DNA of 64,000 nt. It comes from Bradyrhizobium lupini (lineage in GTDB: Bacteria; Pseudomonadota; Alphaproteobacteria; Rhizobiales; Xanthobacteraceae). Of the stretch, positions 8,441 through 16,719 are shown one piece after another. The notes beneath the pieces were generated by a model. It ran no database searches. It saw only the letters and a program-made list of their open reading frames with translations, and had not been told where the DNA came from. How positions within the stretch are numbered: position 1 is the stretch's first letter; each line of letters begins with the position of its first letter. A program made the position numbers and the translations under genes. The DNA lies in the NCBI RefSeq assembly GCF_040939785.1, contig NZ_CP162553.1, positions 6,157,001 to 6,221,000 of the forward strand. The letters are read 5' to 3'.

Positions 8441-9172
8441 GTGAGTTTGTTCAAGATCGCAGCTGATGCGGAAGACGATGGGGGATTGCTCTCCGATCGA
8501 ATCCGAAACGCACTGACGGACGAGATCGCATCCGGCGCCCTTGCCGCCGGTTCAGCCTTGGAAGAGCAACTGCTTGCGGACCGGTTTGGGGCTTCCCGGA
8601 CGCCCGTGCGGGAAGCGCTTCGGCAGCTCGCCGTGAGCGGGCTTGTTGAAGTGCGCGGGCGCCGCGGGGTGGTGGTGGCGCGGCTGACACCCGAGCGCAT
8701 CATGGACATGTTCGAGACCAGCGCCGAGGTCGAGGCGATGTGCGTCAGGCTTGCCACCTATCGGATGACGCCGCTCGAGCGGAGTCAATTGATCGAGCTG
8801 CACGAAGGCTCGCGGGCGATGGTCGAGGCGAACGACGTCGATGCCTACGATGCCTTCAACCGGCAATTCCACGAATGCATCTACCGGGCGACGCACAACT
8901 CGTTCATGGCGGAGCAAGCGCAGGATGTCCGCTCCCGTCTCAGCGCCTTCCGTCGCACGCAATTGCGCCAGGGCGATCGCATCCGCCGGTCCCGCGAGGA
9001 GCACGAATCCATCATGCAGGCGATCGCCGAGGGCGACGGCGAAACTGCGGCGCGTCGGATGCGCGCCCATATGCTGAATGCGGCCGCAGCCTTGAGGCGG
9101 TACATCGCTGACCGCTTCGGTGGACAGGACGGCGGGCTTGCGTCTGGCAACGCCGGGAGCGCGACCAGGTGA
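8441..9172 (+). CDS. mdcR: GntR-family (FCD) regulator of malonate genes
   Basis: The 243-residue product has an N-terminal winged helix-turn-helix (about residues 15-80, with GSALEEQLLADRFGASRTPVREALRQL) and an all-helical FCD effector domain after residue 90. The GTG at 8441 is preceded by GGAGAT two bases before the madM stop, so I chose it over an ATG inside madM. FCD regulators next to malonate genes bind malonate or its CoA ester and act on the divergent promoter. The target is probably the phased array at 7095-7196. The symbol is used by analogy only. Confidence 0.85.
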   Translation: MSLFKIAADAEDDGGLLSDRIRNALTDEIASGALAAGSALEEQLLADRFGASRTPVREALRQLAVSGLVEVRGRRGVVVARLTPERIMDMFETSAEVEAMCVRLATYRMTPLERSQLIELHEGSRAMVEANDVDAYDAFNRQFHECIYRATHNSFMAEQAQDVRSRLSAFRRTQLRQGDRIRRSREEHESIMQAIAEGDGETAARRMRAHMLNAAAALRRYIADRFGGQDGGLASGNAGSATR

Positions 9173-9765
9173 ATACGTCCGCGTATGACCAAGATTTGCG
9201 ACGGGTGGTTCGCCTCGTTGCCATCCTCAACCTCGCCTACTTTGGCGTCGAGTTCGCCGTCGCTCGCGCTATCGGCTCCGTCTCGCTGTTCGCCGATAGC
9301 GTGGACTTCCTGGAGGACGCATCGGTCAACTTCCTGATTCTTGCCGCACTCGGATTGTCTGCCGGTCGTCGCGCCAAAATCGGAATGATGCTCGCCGGTA
9401 TTTTGCTCGTGCCAGGCTTGGCGACACTCTGGACAGCCTGGGACAAGTTCATGGCGCCGAGCCCGCCCGAGGCGCTCTCGCTCTCGTTAGCCGGTCTTGG
9501 CGCGCTTGCGGTCAATCTTTCTTGCGCAATCATGCTGACGCGCTTCAGACGGCACAGCGGCAGCCTCACGAGGGCCGCGTTTCTCTCTGCACGCAACGAC
9601 GCGGTGGCGAATGTCGCGATCATCGCGGCTGGCCTCCTGACGGCGTACACGTCGTCTGTATGGCCTGACTTGATCGTCGGGCTCGGCATTGCCGCAATGA
9701 ACGCCGACGCGTCGCGGGAAGTCTGGGCAGCGGCTCGCGAGGAACATAAACTGGCTGAGACCTGA
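9169..9765 (+). CDS. Cation diffusion facilitator family transporter, short form
   Basis: The 198-residue product is a membrane protein with five or six hydrophobic segments. It has SLFADSVDFLEDASVNF in an early helix and SARNDAVANVAII in a later one, matching the paired Asp/Asn metal sites of CDF (Zn/Co/Cd) exporters. It lacks the long cytoplasmic C-terminal domain of classical CDFs. The GTG start overlaps the stop of the GntR gene (GTGA), so it is probably cotranscribed with the malonate genes, although a metal link to malonate is not evident. Confidence 0.8.
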   Translation: MNTSAYDQDLRRVVRLVAILNLAYFGVEFAVARAIGSVSLFADSVDFLEDASVNFLILAALGLSAGRRAKIGMMLAGILLVPGLATLWTAWDKFMAPSPPEALSLSLAGLGALAVNLSCAIMLTRFRRHSGSLTRAAFLSARNDAVANVAIIAAGLLTAYTSSVWPDLIVGLGIAAMNADASREVWAAAREEHKLAET

Positions 9766-9879
9766 TGCTCCGGCCCGTGGCTAATTCTCGTCGATGAGGC
9801 TGTCGTTCGCGAATGGCTGGTCGGCATTGCTAGACAGCCGCGGGCCGACGGCATGCACCGCCCATCGCCGCGCCTGTGG

Positions 9880-10146
9880 TCAATCGAGCACCGGGCATTC
9901 CGGGCAGGTGTCGCCGATCGAGTCCAGGACGTCACGGACCTGGTCGATGGCCGTCTTTGGAGAAACGCCGACCGGCGGAGCGCGCCTTGCGATGTCGAAG
10001 GCGCGCTCGCGGGCGTGCGGGTCGGCGCGGTCCTGCATCCAGCCGTGCTCCTCGCACTCGCGGATCGCTCCGGCTTCATGCAGCACGTGGACCGCCCAGC
10101 CGCGTAGCGTGCGGATCGCCCGTGGTCTTTCCCTCGTCATCAGCAT
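9880..10146 (-). CDS. Conserved small hypothetical protein, 88 aa
   Basis: I know this only as a recurrent small unknown of rhizobia. The ATG at 10146 is chosen because AGGAG lies about eight bases upstream. The product begins MLMTRERPRAIRTLRGWAVH and has an amphipathic N-terminal helix, an acidic middle and a CPECP motif at the end, which could bind a metal. There is no membrane segment. It lies downstream of the broken SRAP gene in the same direction, with about 130 bases between. Confidence 0.6.
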   Translation of the reverse strand: MLMTRERPRAIRTLRGWAVHVLHEAGAIRECEEHGWMQDRADPHARERAFDIARRAPPVGVSPKTAIDQVRDVLDSIGDTCPECPVLD

Positions 10147-10273
10147 CGAGATGGCTCCTGCCGAGACAGATCCTTGGACCGCCGGCTCGTTCCGGGCGGT
10201 TAGCACAGCTCAGGGATTCCGAAATGCAGAGGCTCCGGCTTGTCCACCTGTTCCGCGGCCCCTGTGCAGAAGC

Positions 10274-10989
10274 TCACGGAGTCTGCGGCGGGTCTTCCTT
10301 GACGCCGCGGGCGGCGATCCGGAGCGCTCCGTCCGGAAGCGGCCGCTGCAGCTTCAGGGCATCTTCCGCAGGGGCGGTCAACCAGGTCTCGACTTCCTCC
10401 GCCGTCGTCAAGATCACCGGCATCGCCTTCGGGTGGATGGCGCCGACCTCGGCGTTCGGCTCCGTCGTCAGGAACGCGTAGAGGTCGTTGGTGGTCTCGC
10501 CTTCCTTGACCTTCCGGACCGATGTCCAGTTGGTCCAGATGCCGGCGAAGCACGCGAGCGGCCGGTTTCGTCGAGCGCGAACCAGATGTCGCCGCCTTCG
10601 GCCTTGTTGAACTCGCTGAACGAGTTGAACGGCACCACGCAACGGCTCTCGATGCCGAGCCATCGGGTCCAGTGTTTGCTCTTCACGTTTCGGATGTTGG
10701 TCGTGCCGGAGTCTGGCTCCATCCGGAGCAATTCCTTGAAATCGACGGTCTTGCCCTTCGCTTGCAGCTTCTCGGCGCGCTTCTTGGTGGCGTCCATCAG
10801 TGCCTTCGATGACGACGGCATGTCCCAGCGCGCGGTCGCGAGCTCGCGGCCCTCGGCGCCGGTCCGGACGATGGGAGCCTTGTAGTCCGGAAACACGCCA
10901 GGCATCGGGGCCAGATTGCCGACGTACCGGTTGACGACCCGGAACACCGCGCTGATGGCGGCCTGGTTGGTGGTGATGGAGTACAGGTT
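10274..10989 (-). pseudogene. SRAP/YedK (HMCES-like) DNA-crosslink protein, disrupted by RIT element and frameshift
   Basis: SRAP proteins bind abasic sites in single-stranded DNA through Cys2, exposed after removal of Met1. Here the body begins at NLYSITTNQAAISAVFR with no start codon: the ATG TGC that should precede it lies at 14371-14376, on the far side of the RIT element. A second lesion, one missing base near 10560, shifts the frame between WFALDET and RPLACFAGIW. The rest is well kept (CVVPFNSFSEF, HPKAMPVIL). The gene is therefore almost certainly non-functional, and it gives a clear record of the insertion point. Confidence 0.85.
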
Positions 10990-11007
10990 ATGCCGACGTC
11001 GGCATAA
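10988..11007. repeat. Perfect 20-bp palindrome at the left RIT end
   Basis: The sequence TTATGCCGACGTCGGCATAA is its own complement and lies immediately outside the left inverted repeat, overlapping its first two bases. The core TGCCGAC and its inverse occur again inside the repeats (11017, 11034, 11086 on the left; 14284, 14336, 14353 on the right). The left end thus has five copies and the right end three. These are likely recombinase binding sites. Confidence 0.85.
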
Positions 11008-11097
11008 TCTCTACTATGCCGACCTCGGGATTATGCCGACCATTGGCTCTGAACGGGCTCTGGCGGCGGCGATCGCTGCGTTAGAGTCGGCATAATC
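11006..11097. repeat. Left terminal inverted repeat of RIT element, 92 bp
   Basis: This is the reverse complement of 14279-14370 apart from two substitutions. It contains three TGCCGAC-type motifs in both orientations. It ends about 54 bases before the ritA start codon, so it may also contain the promoter of the recombinase operon. Confidence 0.92.
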
Positions 11098-11150
11098 CGA
11101 TTGGTCTCACAGCGTACAGTCTCCCCCTTGCCAATTGAAGGGAGGCTTTC

Positions 11151-12374
11151 ATGTTGATTGATCTGTCACGAGTTGGGGTTTCGGGTCCGCTTTCGGCATT
11201 CGCGACTGGGTTTGCCGACCACATGACACGACAAGGCTATAACCCACACCAGACCCGCCTGCACTTATTGCTGCTAAACCACCTGAGCAATTGGCTTGCG
11301 AGCGAGGGGCTCGTTGTAGGGGAACTGCGCACAAAGGAAGTAGAGCGGTTTCAGCTCAGCCGTGATGAAGCGGGTTACAGCTTTCTTCGCTCTATCAGAG
11401 CGATGCAGCCGATCCTCGGTTACCTGCGCGGTCTTGGGATCGCACCGCCGGCCTCGTCACCTCCGGTCAGCGGAGTGCTTGAAGCGGCCCTGGCGCGATA
11501 CCGAGGTTACTTGATACTTGAACGTGGCATCAGGAATGCGTCAGCGTCCCGGTATATTGAACTGATGCGTCCCTTCCTTCAAACCAAGGTCTCGCCGGAC
11601 GGCCTTACTCTGGACCTTCGAAGCCTGACGGCGGCTGACGTCATTTCCTTTGTGGTGACAAACTGCCCTCGCCTCAGCCCTGGGACGGCCGGGTTGACAG
11701 TGTCGGCCCTTCGATCACTACTCGGTTTTCTTTACGTCGACGGCGTTATCGATCGGTCACTCGTGTCTGCGGTACCGACCGTTCCCGGTCGGCGATTAAC
11801 CGGATTGCCGAAGGGATTGGCCGCTGACCAAGTGCAGCGCCTTCTGGCGTCCTGCGACACCAGCACCCGAAGTGGCTGTCGTGACTTCGCGGTCCTGACC
11901 ATGCTTGTTCGCCTGGGCTTGCGGGCAGGCGAAGTCGCCAAACTGCAGCTTGAGCATATCGATTGGCGAGGCGGCGAGATCGTGATTGCCCACAGCAAAG
12001 GCAATCGCACCGAACGACTGCCATTGCCTGCAGACGTCGGCGAAGCAATCGCGGCTTACTTGCATCACAGCCGTCCCGCAAGCACGCAAGGCCGAATGGT
12101 GTTTGCACGGATCACAGCTCCGCATCACGCTCTCACCACTGGCGCGGTAACGCAGATTGTTCGCCACGCTGGCGAACGGTGCGGCTTTGAACCGATCCAT
12201 GCTCACCGGCTGCGTCACACCGCAGCGACTCTGATGCTACGCGGCGGTGCATCGCTGCCCGAGATCGGACAACTCCTGCGCCACCGCAACGCCATTACGA
12301 CATCGATCTATGCCAAGGTCGATCGCGATGCTCTGCGGTCGATCGCTCGCCCCTGGCCGGGTGTCGTCGCATGA
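11151..12374 (+). CDS. ritA: Tyrosine recombinase RitA
   Basis: First recombinase of the trio, 407 residues. An N-terminal SAM-like core-binding region (about residues 110-200) precedes the catalytic domain. The catalytic set is visible: Arg258 in GLRAGEV, the beta-hairpin Lys in HSKGNR, His352 and Arg355 in HRLRHT, His378 in LLRHRN, and the nucleophile Tyr387 in TSIYAKV. A GGGAGG site precedes the ATG. The stop overlaps the ritB start. It should act with RitB and RitC at the element ends. Confidence 0.93.
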   Translation: MLIDLSRVGVSGPLSAFATGFADHMTRQGYNPHQTRLHLLLLNHLSNWLASEGLVVGELRTKEVERFQLSRDEAGYSFLRSIRAMQPILGYLRGLGIAPPASSPPVSGVLEAALARYRGYLILERGIRNASASRYIELMRPFLQTKVSPDGLTLDLRSLTAADVISFVVTNCPRLSPGTAGLTVSALRSLLGFLYVDGVIDRSLVSAVPTVPGRRLTGLPKGLAADQVQRLLASCDTSTRSGCRDFAVLTMLVRLGLRAGEVAKLQLEHIDWRGGEIVIAHSKGNRTERLPLPADVGEAIAAYLHHSRPASTQGRMVFARITAPHHALTTGAVTQIVRHAGERCGFEPIHAHRLRHTAATLMLRGGASLPEIGQLLRHRNAITTSIYAKVDRDALRSIARPWPGVVA

Positions 12375-13294
12375 ACGCTCTCCGCAAGGCTCTCGCAGAC
12401 TACTTTGTGGTTCGCCGCGCCCTCGGCTTTAAGCTCTATCGAGCCGAGAAGCTCCTCGGTCAGTTTCTCACCTTCGTCGAGGATCGCGGCGAAGATCATC
12501 TGACAACCGAGGCGGCGCTCGCTTGGGCGACGCTTCCTAAGCGCGGTCGAACCTGGGCATTTGCCCGGCTTTCCGTTGTTCGCCGCTTCGCTAAACACCT
12601 GCGCGGGATCGACCCCGCGACCGAGGTGCCCCCGACCCACTTGCTGGTGCAGCAAAAGGGCCGAGCAACGCCCTACCTATATTCGGAGTCGGATATCGCG
12701 GCCCTCATCGCCGCGGCCGGGACGCTGCGGACACCGCACCGAGTGGCGACATTTCGGACATTGATCGCCTTGCTTGCAGTGACCGGAATGCGGGTTGGGG
12801 AAGCGATCGGCCTCGACCGCGACGATTTTGACTCCGTCATTGGACTACTCACTATCCGGAACGCAAAGTTCGGCAAGTCTCGCCAATTACCGCTGCATCC
12901 GAGCACGGTGGCTGCACTGGTTGATTATCTGCGTCGAGACGACCGTCCGACAAACTCGTCGAATACGCCGGCACTGCTGGTCACTACGGTTGGCACCAGA
13001 TTCCACTACATGGGTATCCAGCCCGTCTTTCGTCAAATTGTGGATGTCGCCGGCCTGAAGCCGCGCTCTGCCTCATGCCGTCCGAGGCTGCATGATCTGC
13101 GGCATGGATTTGCCGTCAATACCATCCTTGACGGATATCGAGATGGCAGGGAGCCGGGGAACCGGATCGCGTTGCTGTCGACCTACCTCGGCCACGTCGA
13201 TCCTGTCAGCACATATTGGTATCTTTCAGATGCGCCGGAGTTGCTGACGCTGGTTGGTGATCGTTTGGAGCGGCACCTCGGAGGTGCCGCATGA
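12371..13294 (+). CDS. ritB: Tyrosine recombinase RitB
   Basis: Second recombinase, 307 residues. Catalytic signatures are Arg in TGMRVGEAIGL, His-x-x-Arg in LHDLRHGF, His in YLGHVD, and a Tyr pair in STYWYLSD. Compared with phage-type integrases it has an inserted loop before the YLGH box (DGYRDGREPGNR). The start ATG overlaps the ritA stop and the TGA overlaps ritC, so all three are translated as a unit. The frame is intact. Confidence 0.92.
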   Translation: MNALRKALADYFVVRRALGFKLYRAEKLLGQFLTFVEDRGEDHLTTEAALAWATLPKRGRTWAFARLSVVRRFAKHLRGIDPATEVPPTHLLVQQKGRATPYLYSESDIAALIAAAGTLRTPHRVATFRTLIALLAVTGMRVGEAIGLDRDDFDSVIGLLTIRNAKFGKSRQLPLHPSTVAALVDYLRRDDRPTNSSNTPALLVTTVGTRFHYMGIQPVFRQIVDVAGLKPRSASCRPRLHDLRHGFAVNTILDGYRDGREPGNRIALLSTYLGHVDPVSTYWYLSDAPELLTLVGDRLERHLGGAA

Positions 13295-14394
13295 CCGCAC
13301 TTGCCCCAACCCTGCAAGCGTTCTTCACGGAACGCCTCATCCGCCAGCGCCAGGCTAGTCTCCATACACTTGCAGCCTACCGGGACACGCTGCGGCTGCT
13401 GCTGATTTTCGCGTCCGCGAGGAAGGACGTCGAACCATCGAAGCTGGACATCCACGATCTTGATGCGCCGCTCATCGGCGCCTTCCTCGACCATCTTGAG
13501 AAGCAGCGCGAGAATAGTGCGCGCACCCGCAATGCTCGACTTGCCGCCGTCCGTTCGCTGTTCCGGTACGCAGCGCTTCGACATCCCGAGCATGCCGCCG
13601 TAATCGAGCGGGTGCTTGCCATTCCACGCAAGCGTTTCGACCGAAGGCTCGTCACTTTCCTGATCGAACCTGAACTCGATGCGCTGTTCCGCGCACCCGA
13701 CCGCTCGACCTGGACCGGGCGGCGCGACCATACCCTGCTTACGCTCGCGGCCCAAACGGGCCTGCGCGCGTCAGAATTGATCGGCCTTCGCATCAGCGAT
13801 GTTCATCTCGGCACTGGCGCCCATATCAGTTGCATGGGGAAAGGACGGAAGTTGCGGATCACACCGATTACCGCGGGTATGGTCGCCCTCCTGCGTGTTT
13901 GGCTCGCCGAGCGCGCGGGTCTTCCGGCGGAGCCACTTTTCGTCACCCGATCGGGAACGTCACTCAGCCGTGACGCCCTCGAACATCGGCTCGCCAAATA
14001 CGTTCAGATCGCAACCCCCGCCTGTCCGTCGTTGGGACAGAAATCCATCAGCATGCATGTGTTGCGTCATAGCGCCGCGATGCGACTGCTGCGGGCAGGA
14101 ATTGAGACCTCGGTGATAGCACTTTGGCTCGGCCACGAGCAGGTCGAAACCACCCACATCTACCTACACGCTGATATGGGAATCAAGGAACGCGCACTGG
14201 CCGCGACAGCTCCAGCGGTAGCCACCCCCGGTCGTTTTCGACCGAATGACAAGCTTCTCGCATTTCTGGAGGCGCTGAGATTATGCCGACTCCAACGCAG
14301 CGATCGCCGCCGCCAGAGCCCGTTCAGAGGCAATGGTCGGCATAATCCCGAGGTCGGCATAGTAGAGATTGCACATATGTTCGATGATCCTTAG
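13291..14394 (+). CDS. ritC: Tyrosine recombinase RitC, running through the right inverted repeat
   Basis: Third recombinase, 367 residues. The motifs Arg in TGLRASELIGL, Lys in MGKGRK, HVLRHS, WLGHEQ and THIYLHAD give a complete active site. The last 37 or so residues are encoded by the right terminal repeat, and the final eight come from host DNA beyond the element, so the C-terminus depends on the insertion site. The catalytic domain ends well before, so activity should not be affected. Confidence 0.92.
   Translation: MTALAPTLQAFFTERLIRQRQASLHTLAAYRDTLRLLLIFASARKDVEPSKLDIHDLDAPLIGAFLDHLEKQRENSARTRNARLAAVRSLFRYAALRHPEHAAVIERVLAIPRKRFDRRLVTFLIEPELDALFRAPDRSTWTGRRDHTLLTLAAQTGLRASELIGLRISDVHLGTGAHISCMGKGRKLRITPITAGMVALLRVWLAERAGLPAEPLFVTRSGTSLSRDALEHRLAKYVQIATPACPSLGQKSISMHVLRHSAAMRLLRAGIETSVIALWLGHEQVETTHIYLHADMGIKERALAATAPAVATPGRFRPNDKLLAFLEALRLCRLQRSDRRRQSPFRGNGRHNPEVGIVEIAHMFDDP
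14279..14370. repeat. Right terminal inverted repeat of RIT element, 92 bp
   Basis: This is the inverse of 11006-11097 with two mismatches and overlaps the ritC 3' end. The six host bases next to it (14371-14376) are the complement of ATGTGC, the missing first two codons of the SRAP gene at 10274. This shows exactly where the element entered. Confidence 0.92.
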
Positions 14395-14804
14395 CGCTCG
14401 CCGGGCCACCAGTAAGATGCCGGATTATCCGCCGAGATTTTCGTTGGTCTTAATGCAACGAGTGCGCTTCGCTTATACGGATAGCGCCGCACTTCCGAAC
14501 AGTTCTTGCATCGCATGTAGCGCTCAAGTTCATGCACCGGCGTCGTCTTGGCACGACGGACGACATCGAGTGCCACGGTTTGGTTGGTGTCGCATCCAAG
14601 GCATCGCACTTCGAGGTATAGGAAGCCGGCGTTGATGGCATCTCCGATCGTCGGCGATGGCTGCGCCGGGCCCCTATAGCCAAGCATCCGATAGTTCCAG
14701 GCCGCGCAAGCCAGTTTGTCGGCCTCCTTGCGCGCCTCCTTGGCGCGCTCGGCCGACATCTTGATTTGAGTGCCGTAGAGATGTTGGCGGGACTTGGTAG
14801 TCAT
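14391..14804 (-). CDS. Conserved hypothetical protein with zinc-ribbon-like cysteines
   Basis: The 137-residue product has two cysteine pairs, VRCLGCDTNQTVAL and MRCKNCSEVRRYPYKRS, spaced like a small zinc ribbon. The N-terminus is a basic, Ala- and Lys-rich helix (MSAERAKEARKEADKLA). I chose the ATG at 14804; an in-frame start at 14840 is possible. It ends 15 bases before the displaced SRAP start codon, so before the RIT insertion it was probably the upstream neighbour of SRAP. Its function is unknown; nucleic-acid binding is plausible. Confidence 0.6.
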   Translation of the reverse strand: MTTKSRQHLYGTQIKMSAERAKEARKEADKLACAAWNYRMLGYRGPAQPSPTIGDAINAGFLYLEVRCLGCDTNQTVALDVVRRAKTTPVHELERYMRCKNCSEVRRYPYKRSALVALRPTKISADNPASYWWPGER

Positions 14805-14912
14805 GCCGCGATCAAAGCCATGTGCCGGCCAAGCTGACAAATTATCGATAGGTGGTAGGCGAGAAGCGCAACGGGCTACTTCCTGTCGTGGCTGTGGAAA
14901 ACCAAAGGGCTT

Positions 14913-15215
14913 TCATATGCTGACCAACTGGCGGCCCGTCCCCTTGCAATCGACGCAGGCCAGTTCGCCTCCGACCATCTCTGGAGGAAACAGGCAGCGT
15001 CCGCTCCCGTCGCATTCCAGGCAGACGATCTGGCCGGCGCCGCATTCGAGCTCCTCAACCTCGGTCTCGAATTCAGTGTTACAATTGTGCGCGCAATAGA
15101 CCAGCATGCTGGCGACTGGAGCCGGGCCATCCGCAATTGCTGAACCGCCTTCGTCATCCGCTGAATCGTAAGACGCCAATGCTCCGATCAATTCGGACCT
15201 GTCCTCGACCTTCAT
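14913..15215 (-). CDS. Small DnaJ-type zinc-finger-like protein, 100 aa
   Basis: The C-terminal half carries two CxxCxGxG repeats, CLECDGSGRC and CVDCKGTGR, as in the Cys-rich domain of DnaJ, plus an earlier CAHNC. The N-terminal half is acidic. There is no J domain. The ATG at 15215 is chosen because it follows the stop of the upstream Cys-rich gene by seven bases. I associate this type of protein with Bradyrhizobium, where it is of unknown function. Confidence 0.6.
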   Translation of the reverse strand: MKVEDRSELIGALASYDSADDEGGSAIADGPAPVASMLVYCAHNCNTEFETEVEELECGAGQIVCLECDGSGRCLFPPEMVGGELACVDCKGTGRQLVSI

Positions 15216-15222
15216 GTTCACC

Positions 15223-15422
15223 TCAGTCGTCTCCATCATCTTCATCCAGACGATCAGGCACAAAGTTGGGTGGCATGGCTGGGATGTTGAATTCATCGCT
15301 TGGATTGCAGACGGGGCAGGGCTCTCCGCGCCGCACTCGCAGGCGCGAGGGCCGAAAGCGGGGCGGTTCGGATGATTTTCGCAGACCCAACGGTAGTTGT
15401 CGCAAACAGCGCAAAACTTCAC
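15223..15422 (-). pseudogene. Cys-rich small protein with one-base frameshift
   Basis: The gene begins at GTG 15422 with MKFCAVCDNYRWVCENHP and continues to CECGA. Another frame then completes a sensible ending, GEPCPVCNPSDEFNIPAMP to an acidic tail and a stop at 15223. One missing base near 15325 explains the switch. The intended product of about 66 residues has four Cys pairs and is probably a metal-binding protein. It starts directly after the ligase stop codon and was probably cotranscribed with it. Confidence 0.6.
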
Positions 15423-16259
15423 CTAAAGGTCCTCCCGCAAGCCTTTGAAGAATGGATGCCGGACTTTCCCCTCCGCCGACTTCGCGCGATACTCGATTTC
15501 CGCAAGCAGCTTTGGCTCGACCCAGATACCCTTGTGCGCGATTCGCTTGGCGTAAGGCTGCGTCTTGCGAATGAGCGGCTTCAATCGTTTTTGCAGTTCT
15601 GCGGCAGACGTTTTGTCGAATCCGTGGTCAACCTTGCCCGCATAAATAAGATCATCTCCCTTGTGGCGCCCGAGATAGATGCCGTCCCATTTGCCTTCGT
15701 CGAGTGCGAAGCCGGCGATGGTTAGCGTCTCTCGCTGCGCGCAAGTTGTCTTGACCCAGTTGTTGCCGCGGCCGCTGTTGTAGGTGCTGTCGCGAACCTT
15801 TGAGACGACGCCCTCCAGCCCTACCTTGCAGGCGTGCGCGAACATCTCGCGGCCTTCGATCTCGAAGCTCTCACTGAACTGCACGTCGGTGCCGGAAATG
15901 ATCTTCTTCAGCTCGGCCTTGCGCTGAAACAGCGGCAGGCCGCGCAGGTCTCGTCCATTAAGATAAAGCAGATCGAATGCGACGAGCACGATCTTGGTTG
16001 ATGTGCCCTTCAGCTCGTTTTGAAGGACGGAAAAATCGGTGCTGCCATCGGCCGCGGGGACCACAACCTCGCCATCGATGACCGCCGATCCCGCCTTGAT
16101 GTGCCAGGCATCGTCGGCGACTTTCTTGAAGCGCTTGGTCCAGTCGAAGCCGCGACGGGTGTAGACGGTGACGACTTCGTTCGCCAAATGAACCTGGACC
16201 CGGTAGCCGTCGAACTTGATTTCGTGAATCCACCGCGCTCCGGATGGCACGCGGTCCAC
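15423..16259 (-). CDS. ligD: LigD-type ATP-dependent DNA ligase, N-terminus frameshifted
   Basis: This is a stand-alone ligase domain of bacterial non-homologous end joining. The adenylation motif EIKFDGYRVQ (Lys at about residue 15) is present, followed by IDGEVVV, DLLYLNGRDL, EGVVSKVRDSTY and the C-terminal OB-fold segment YAGKVDHGFD. The first 15 or so residues (KAPFPGFIKPALA) lie in another frame starting at GTG 16308, separated by an apparent one-base insertion near 16264. The GTG at 16259 could give a shortened protein that keeps the catalytic lysine. No ku gene is in the window. Confidence 0.82.
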   Translation of the reverse strand: MDRVPSGARWIHEIKFDGYRVQVHLANEVVTVYTRRGFDWTKRFKKVADDAWHIKAGSAVIDGEVVVPAADGSTDFSVLQNELKGTSTKIVLVAFDLLYLNGRDLRGLPLFQRKAELKKIISGTDVQFSESFEIEGREMFAHACKVGLEGVVSKVRDSTYNSGRGNNWVKTTCAQRETLTIAGFALDEGKWDGIYLGRHKGDDLIYAGKVDHGFDKTSAAELQKRLKPLIRKTQPYAKRIAHKGIWVEPKLLAEIEYRAKSAEGKVRHPFFKGLREDL

Positions 16260-16478
16260 CCACGATCGCCAAGGCCGGTTTGATGAAGCCGGGGAAGGGC
16301 GCTTTCACCCGATTATCCCCTGCCTACGCTGACGCTGCAACGCCACTGACAAACTCCACGCAACGAACACCTTGATTCAGATCTTCACGGCCGGATTCGT
16401 TCCGTTGATCGGCGCGGACGGACGGATCTAAGGAACCATTTGAATCCTCTTGCGTTTCACAGACGCAAGGAGAGCAAC

Positions 16479-16664
16479 ATGGCTAAAGCGAAGAAGCAGA
16501 CAACTCGCGGTCGCAAGCAAGACCGCGCGCGCGTAGCGGGCGGACAGAAATACGAAGTCGGCTACGAAGCGAAGGAGACGGGCCGCTCGGCCTCTGCCGT
16601 GAAGAAAGCGGTCAAGAAGGTGGGCAGCAGCCGGATAAAGGTAGAGCGTAAGCTGGGCCGCTGA
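16479..16664 (+). CDS. DUF3606 family protein, 61 aa
   Basis: The small basic product begins with a Lys/Arg-rich tail (MAKAKKQTTRGRKQDRARVAGG) and then matches the DUF3606 pattern, YEVGYEAKETGRSASAVKKAVKKVGSS. The ATG is preceded by AAGGAGA. A strong terminator follows at 16693. DUF3606 proteins are common and uncharacterised in rhizobia; the charge suggests DNA or RNA contact. Confidence 0.75.
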   Translation: MAKAKKQTTRGRKQDRARVAGGQKYEVGYEAKETGRSASAVKKAVKKVGSSRIKVERKLGR

Positions 16665-16692
16665 TAATTTTTACCTAAAGGTTCGTGGCTAG

Positions 16693-16719
16693 CCGGTCGC
16701 GTGAGCGACCGGTTTTCTT
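16693..16719 (+). terminator. Rho-independent terminator after the DUF3606 gene
   Basis: CCGGTCGC, a GTGA tetraloop and GCGACCGG form a perfect 8-bp stem followed by TTTTCTT. Confidence 0.85.

Larger units (their letters stand above)
10988..14370 (+). mobile_element. RIT element (recombinases in trio), 3.4 kb
   Basis: Three tyrosine recombinase genes overlap as ATGA-linked open frames (ritA, ritB, ritC) and are bounded by 92-bp inverted repeats at 11006-11097 and 14279-14370 with only two mismatches. This is the defining architecture of RIT elements. Related 10-base sequences AGTACAGGTT (10980-10989) and AGTAGAGATT (14361-14370) mark the crossover region inside the SRAP codons for Asn-Leu-Tyr. 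No cargo gene is present. Intact reading frames and near-identical ends suggest a recent insertion. Confidence 0.9.

Noticed and set aside
11006..11097. CRISPR-like array from the repeated TGCCGAC motifs
   Set aside because: Motifs alternate in orientation and are part of the RIT terminal repeat; there is no regular repeat-spacer pattern and no cas gene.
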